From assembly GCA_010365175.1 (NCBI GenBank), contig JAAFGW010000087.1, positions 1 to 10,399 of the forward strand: a stretch of DNA of 10,399 bases, written 5' to 3'. Positions 7,771 to 10,399 of this stretch are shown here, piece after piece (position 1 is the first letter of the stretch; every line of letters begins with the position of its first letter). Origin of the DNA: Sulfuriferula multivorans. GTDB lineage: Bacteria > Pseudomonadota > Gammaproteobacteria > Burkholderiales > Thiobacillaceae. Under the pieces are notes generated by a model. That model worked only from the letters and a program-made list of their open reading frames with translations, had not been told where the DNA came from and made no database searches. The position numbers and the translations under genes were made by a program.

Positions 7771-8526
7771 TTAAGCGCGTTTCTCTGGCCTGAACATGGT
7801 TTTTTCCAGGTACTCAAGGCCCTCGATAAAGAGTACTGATGCAACGATGATGGACAGAATCGCCGCATACATGGCTGGGTACTCGGCCACCGACTGGTTG
7901 TAGGAAATAAGGTCCCCGATGCCTGTTGGAGTAATCAACAATTCGGCCAGAATTACTCCGATAAATCCGGACGAGCATCCCAGACGAAGTCCGACAAAAA
8001 TCATCGGACTGGCAGCTGGAAGGATGATTTTTGTAACAACCTGGCGGCGCGAACCTAGGAATGACTTACCCATCTCGACCAGGGAATTAGGTGCATTGCG
8101 CACCGCCCCCATCGAATTGATGACGATCACTGGCATTGCCATTATGCAAACTGTCAAAACCTTCGCGACCAGGCTGATTCCATAAGCAAAAGTTAATACC
8201 GGAACAAGCGCAGCAAGTGGTGCGGCTTGAGCCACAATGAAAATCGGCGAGAAAAACCACTCGGCGGACTCCCGCAATCCCATCAACATTCCCAAACTGA
8301 CACCAAATACAATGGATATCACCAAACCGATCAGCAGCGGCTCCATGGTATTTAAGTAGGCCTTACCGAGCGAACCATCCTGGATCATTCCAAAAAGGGC
8401 CATAAAGGTATCGGAAAAAGTAGGGAAGGCTGCGCTTAATCCAGTTCTTCCACCATATTCCCATGCAGCCAGAACCACTCCGAAGGAGATAAAACGCATA
8501 AGCAGCGGCTTCAACATTTGTTGCAT
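7771..8526 (-). CDS. ABC transporter permease, SsuC/TauC-like family
   Basis: Intact inner-membrane permease, 251 residues from ATG at 8526 (MQQMLKPLLMRF); an in-frame TTG at 8541 would add five residues. Neither start has a strong ribosome site (GGCGGT lies about 7 nt before the ATG). Hydrophobic segments fall near residues 10-25, 62-82, 95-118, 120-140, 178-200 and 222-240. The EAA cytoplasmic loop that contacts the ATPase is visible as NSLVEMGKSFLGSRRQVVTKIILP (about 147-170). It lies 51 nt upstream of the ATPase gene. This is the better preserved of the two permeases in the block and shares the EMGKSF loop with the second one. Confidence 0.9.
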   Translation of the reverse strand: MQQMLKPLLMRFISFGVVLAAWEYGGRTGLSAAFPTFSDTFMALFGMIQDGSLGKAYLNTMEPLLIGLVISIVFGVSLGMLMGLRESAEWFFSPIFIVAQAAPLAALVPVLTFAYGISLVAKVLTVCIMAMPVIVINSMGAVRNAPNSLVEMGKSFLGSRRQVVTKIILPAASPMIFVGLRLGCSSGFIGVILAELLITPTGIGDLISYNQSVAEYPAMYAAILSIIVASVLFIEGLEYLEKTMFRPEKRA

Positions 8527-8612
8527 AACTTCAACCGCCAAATCACGTAGTTTAAATTAGAGCGCCATTGCCTATCGGGCTATGGCGATCTGGTTTAGAA
8601 ATACCGCTGGTA

Positions 8613-8697
8613 TTATTTACCAAGCGCCTTGTGCGCCCGATCGAGTGGCGCAAGGTACCAGGAACGATCTCCGAACAAGAAATGAAGATGAAAACAT
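8613..8697 (-). pseudogene. Collapsed first gene of the transporter operon, possibly the substrate-binding protein
   Basis: An ATG at 8697 has the best ribosome site of this block (AAGGAGA, spacer 5 nt), yet its frame (MFSSSFLVRRSFLVPC...) ends after only 26 codons at 8617. A neighbouring frame reads LFGDRSWYLAPLDRAHKALGK and ends in TAA at 8613-8615, which looks like a genuine protein C-terminus. The simplest reading is a gene whose middle was deleted, leaving start and end fused out of frame. Its position as first gene before two permeases and an ATPase, with no binding protein elsewhere in the window, suggests the periplasmic substrate-binding protein. This is inference; neither end is long enough to identify by eye. 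Confidence 0.35.
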
Positions 8698-8744
8698 GAG
8701 TGTCTCCTTGTAAAAAATAACGATAAAGAAATGAAAATCCATAC

Positions 8745-8756
8745 TTAATCGATTAA
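8745..8756. promoter_or_regulatory. Perfect 12-bp palindrome, candidate operator
   Basis: TTAATCGATTAA is a perfect palindrome located about 48 bp upstream of the strong start site at 8697, at a plausible distance for a regulator or promoter site of the transporter operon. It shows no match to the FadR-type GntR core TGGTnnnACCA. The truncated GntR gene at 9227-9538 is the only regulator gene in sight. Function is inferred from position and symmetry only. Confidence 0.35.
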
Positions 8757-8827
8757 TGGCACTGGGAATTCTGATCCGATGTCAACATACTGTTCATAGG
8801 GATTTTCCCAGTGCCATTCCCTTTTTT
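8755..8827 (+). terminator. 14-bp inverted repeat followed by T6, possible plus-strand terminator or mobile-element ends
   Basis: AATGGCACTGGGAA (8755-8768) is repeated inverted and perfectly as TTCCCAGTGCCATT (8805-8818), separated by 36 bp. On the plus strand the right arm is followed by CCC and six T (8822-8827), as in an intrinsic terminator, but the loop is long and no plus-strand gene precedes it. A second possibility is the two ends of a very small non-autonomous element. It overlaps the end of the palindrome at 8745-8756 by two bases. Confidence 0.4.
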
Positions 8828-9226
8828 GTACGGTTTTGACATTGATCAAGTCGACCAAAGACTCCCAGAGAGAGCGCACCGAGGATGCGATCAACGAACT
8901 TGATGGCGGATTTCGGCTGGCCAAGGCACGGAAAACTGGAGACTTCAAGTGAAATGGACCGCATTTAACGGACGCGTTATTGTTTTCACGGAAAAAGTCA
9001 GAAATGCCGACCTCTAAACCGCCGTAAACGCCGCAATGTCGTGACCAGAGGGTCGAGGTGGTTCGTGCCGGTTGCTGGCCTGTCGAAATGACCAAAGATA
9101 TTGGTTGCCGCGCCACCAGCATCGTGGAACTGGGTGCACCCTGCTGACGAGGTCAAACCCATAGATGGGTTGCTAACACCTCAGCGCAACAGCATCGGTG
9201 TAGGCGGGACGATCATGCCACCCGAA
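8828..9226. other. Region without recognisable gene
   Basis: An open minus-strand frame spans 8745-9122 (125 codons), but its product is low in family-like features, has no clear ribosome site and resembles nothing I recognise. Other frames are broken by stops. A short dyad, AACCCAT-AG-ATGGGTT, lies at 9156-9171, about 55 nt beyond the stop of the GntR fragment. The region may be decayed coding DNA between the regulator remnant and the transporter block. Confidence 0.5.
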
Positions 9227-9538
9227 TTAATCTTGGGTCGGTACCAACCCAATGGCGGCTTGCGTCAACTGCGCGGTACGCTGATAGTGTGCTACGAGCA
9301 ATGCGACGGCATCGTCTTCCCTGCCCTCGATGCAGGCGGAAAATAAAGGGACGTGCTCCCGGAGTTCTTCACGCTTCGAATAGTGTCGTGAAGCCGCAAC
9401 CTGACGGAAACGATATGCCTCGTCGGCTAGCGACTCACAAAACTGACGAAGCCAGCGCGATGGGCAGTTGGCCAATAGACAGCGATGAAACTGTGCATGC
9501 AAGTCCTCCCAAACAGGGTTTCGGACGTAACCATCCAC
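9227..9538 (-). pseudogene. GntR-family regulator, C-terminal FCD domain fragment
   Basis: About 103 residues match the helical FCD ligand-binding domain of FadR-type GntR regulators: WEDLHAQFHRCLL, then LRQFCESLADEAYRFRQ, then REHVPLFSACIEGREDDAVALLVAHYQRTAQL. The His of HAQFH, the Arg region and the His of REH and AHY correspond to the metal/ligand positions typical of FCD domains. The N-terminal winged-helix DNA-binding domain and the first FCD helices are missing: upstream the frame runs directly into truncated IS630 sequence at about 9544. The only start for the open frame is a GTG at 9538. Without a DNA-binding domain it cannot act as a repressor. It may once have controlled the transporter and hydrolase block downstream on the same strand. 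Confidence 0.78.
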
Positions 9539-9540
9539 GG

Positions 9541-10372
9541 CTAGGGAGGAAGCTTTAGTAGGTAAATGTTGGCAGGCGCTTGGAGCCCATCGCTACGATG
9601 CCAGCCTGCGCCGTCAATCACCATGACGACGCACTCATCCGGGTGGCGTGCCGAGACTTCGTTGAGGAACAGCTGCATGCACTCGGTGTTGACGTGCGGC
9701 AGAATTAAACTGTCCAGTGCTCCCGTTCAACCGATTGCGCCGTAGGCATAGGTGTATTCGTGCGTCAACATGGCCTGGCAAATGGGGCGCAGGGGTTTGG
9801 GAGCCCAGCACCGGCGCACGTCCGAGATGCGCCCAAAGCGCGCCTCGTCCTGGAACATCAGCTTGATGGTTTTTCCTTGCGCCCAGTCTTTGCGGATGGT
9901 GGCGAGCGTTTCGGGGAGTTTTTTTTCCACTCCTCCTGAGCCAGTGGGTCACTTTGTGGATGGCGCTTGTCGGGCGCGAGCTTGTCTACCAGCCGTGGCG
10001 GTGCAGCAGGTTGTAGGCTGATGCCAGGGCCACCTCACGCCCCAAGCGCTTGTCCAGTTCCGCTTTGACCTGACCGACTACGAGCACACCACCCGTGACG
10101 GCTTGCTCCAGAAAGGGGGCCAGAAACTCACGCTCTTCTTGCAGACTCATGTTCTGGCGTTTGCGTCCGCCCGCAGTAGGAGCACCGGGAGCCCCTGCCA
10201 ACTGCCCGTGCATGAAGCGTCGGCGCAGTTGACAGGCCCAACCCGGCGATACGCCAATCACCTGGGCCGTGTCAGCCAGGCTCAAGCCGTAGTCCAACGG
10301 CAGCACAACCGATTGCGCCTGGCGCAACTGCTCTACCGTCTGGGCCGCAGCTATCGCCTCACGCGCATTCAT
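9541..10372 (-). pseudogene. IS630-family transposase, frameshifted and truncated
   Basis: Pieces of one DDE transposase lie in order. The N-terminal helix-turn-helix region starts at ATG 10372 (MNAREAIAAAQTVEQL, then GLSLADTAQVIGVSPGWACQLRRR) and hits TAG at 9986 after HRHGW. The next piece (KLAPDKRHPQSDPLAQEEW) is one base out of frame. A second shift at A8 (9919-9926) leads to KLPETLATIRKDW and LMFQDEARFGR with the first catalytic Asp. An in-frame TGA (9727-9729) follows YAYGAIG; then LDSLILPHVNTECMQLF and VVMVIDGAGWHRS, with the second Asp. The product ends at NIYLLKLPP and TAG (9541), just where family members continue YSPELNPVE with the third acidic residue. It is therefore inactive. 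No terminal inverted repeat is seen: the left end is deleted and the right end lies beyond or at the window edge. Confidence 0.9.
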
Positions 10373-10399
10373 CAAAACTTCGCCGTCTCCAGTTGCAGG

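Noticed and set aside
8755..8818. Integron attC site
   Set aside because: The inverted arms lack the conserved RYYYAAC / GTTRRRY ends expected at the outer borders.
8745..9122. 125-codon minus-strand open frame
   Set aside because: No ribosome site, no recognisable motif, and it reads through the inverted repeat at 8755-8818; not supported as a gene.
9635..9952. 105-codon minus-strand frame across the IS630 remnant
   Set aside because: It is the wrong frame of the transposase; the catalytic-motif peptides lie in a different frame.

Overview
The window looks like a betaproteobacterial (probably Burkholderiales) chromosome. The evidence is the clpS-clpA pair, whose proteins read like Burkholderiales ClpS and ClpA, and a relic of isocitrate dehydrogenase (icd) lying upstream of clpS in the same orientation. 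From memory, icd-cspD-clpS-clpA is a common order in that group. Every recognisable gene lies on the minus strand, so transcription runs from high to low coordinates.

Layout, low to high coordinates. (1) 1-1375: 5' part of clpA (the rest is off the left edge) and complete clpS, the ClpAP protease unfoldase and its N-degron adaptor. (2) 1518-4867: a two-gene sensory module. The upstream gene encodes a CheR-type methyltransferase with PAS domains and a coiled coil, but no CheB domain. The downstream gene encodes a PAS-PAS protein ending in a stub of a histidine-kinase dimerisation domain that has lost its phospho-acceptor histidine and has no ATPase domain. Each carries one frameshift. (3) 4868-5426: no intact gene, but a decayed 3' piece of icd and a 9-bp hairpin. 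(4) 5427-8697: a visibly more AT-rich, operon-like block, read in order as a collapsed remnant of a probable substrate-binding-protein gene, a permease, an ATPase (frameshifted in the P-loop), a second permease (frameshifted) and a fumarylacetoacetase-family hydrolase of the fumarylpyruvate hydrolase type. The likely original role was uptake and breakdown of an organic, perhaps aromatic, acid. (5) 8745-9226: palindrome, inverted repeat and otherwise unexplained DNA. (6) 9227-10372: a GntR-family regulator reduced to its C-terminal FCD domain, abutting a broken IS630-family transposase.

Broken reading frames dominate the window. There are single-base frameshifts in the PAS gene (G8), the CheR gene (CCC), the ABC ATPase (A6), the second permease (TTT) and the IS630 transposase (A8 and one other). 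Most sit in homopolymers, so base-calling error is a live explanation. The icd relic, the shortened GntR gene, the truncated transposase and the collapsed binding-protein gene cannot be explained by single-base errors and point to real decay near an insertion sequence. I see no clearly new defence or mobile system. The most unusual items are the kinase-less CheR/PAS sensory pair, the icd scar between the inserted blocks, and the regulatory and repeat structure at 8745-8827.
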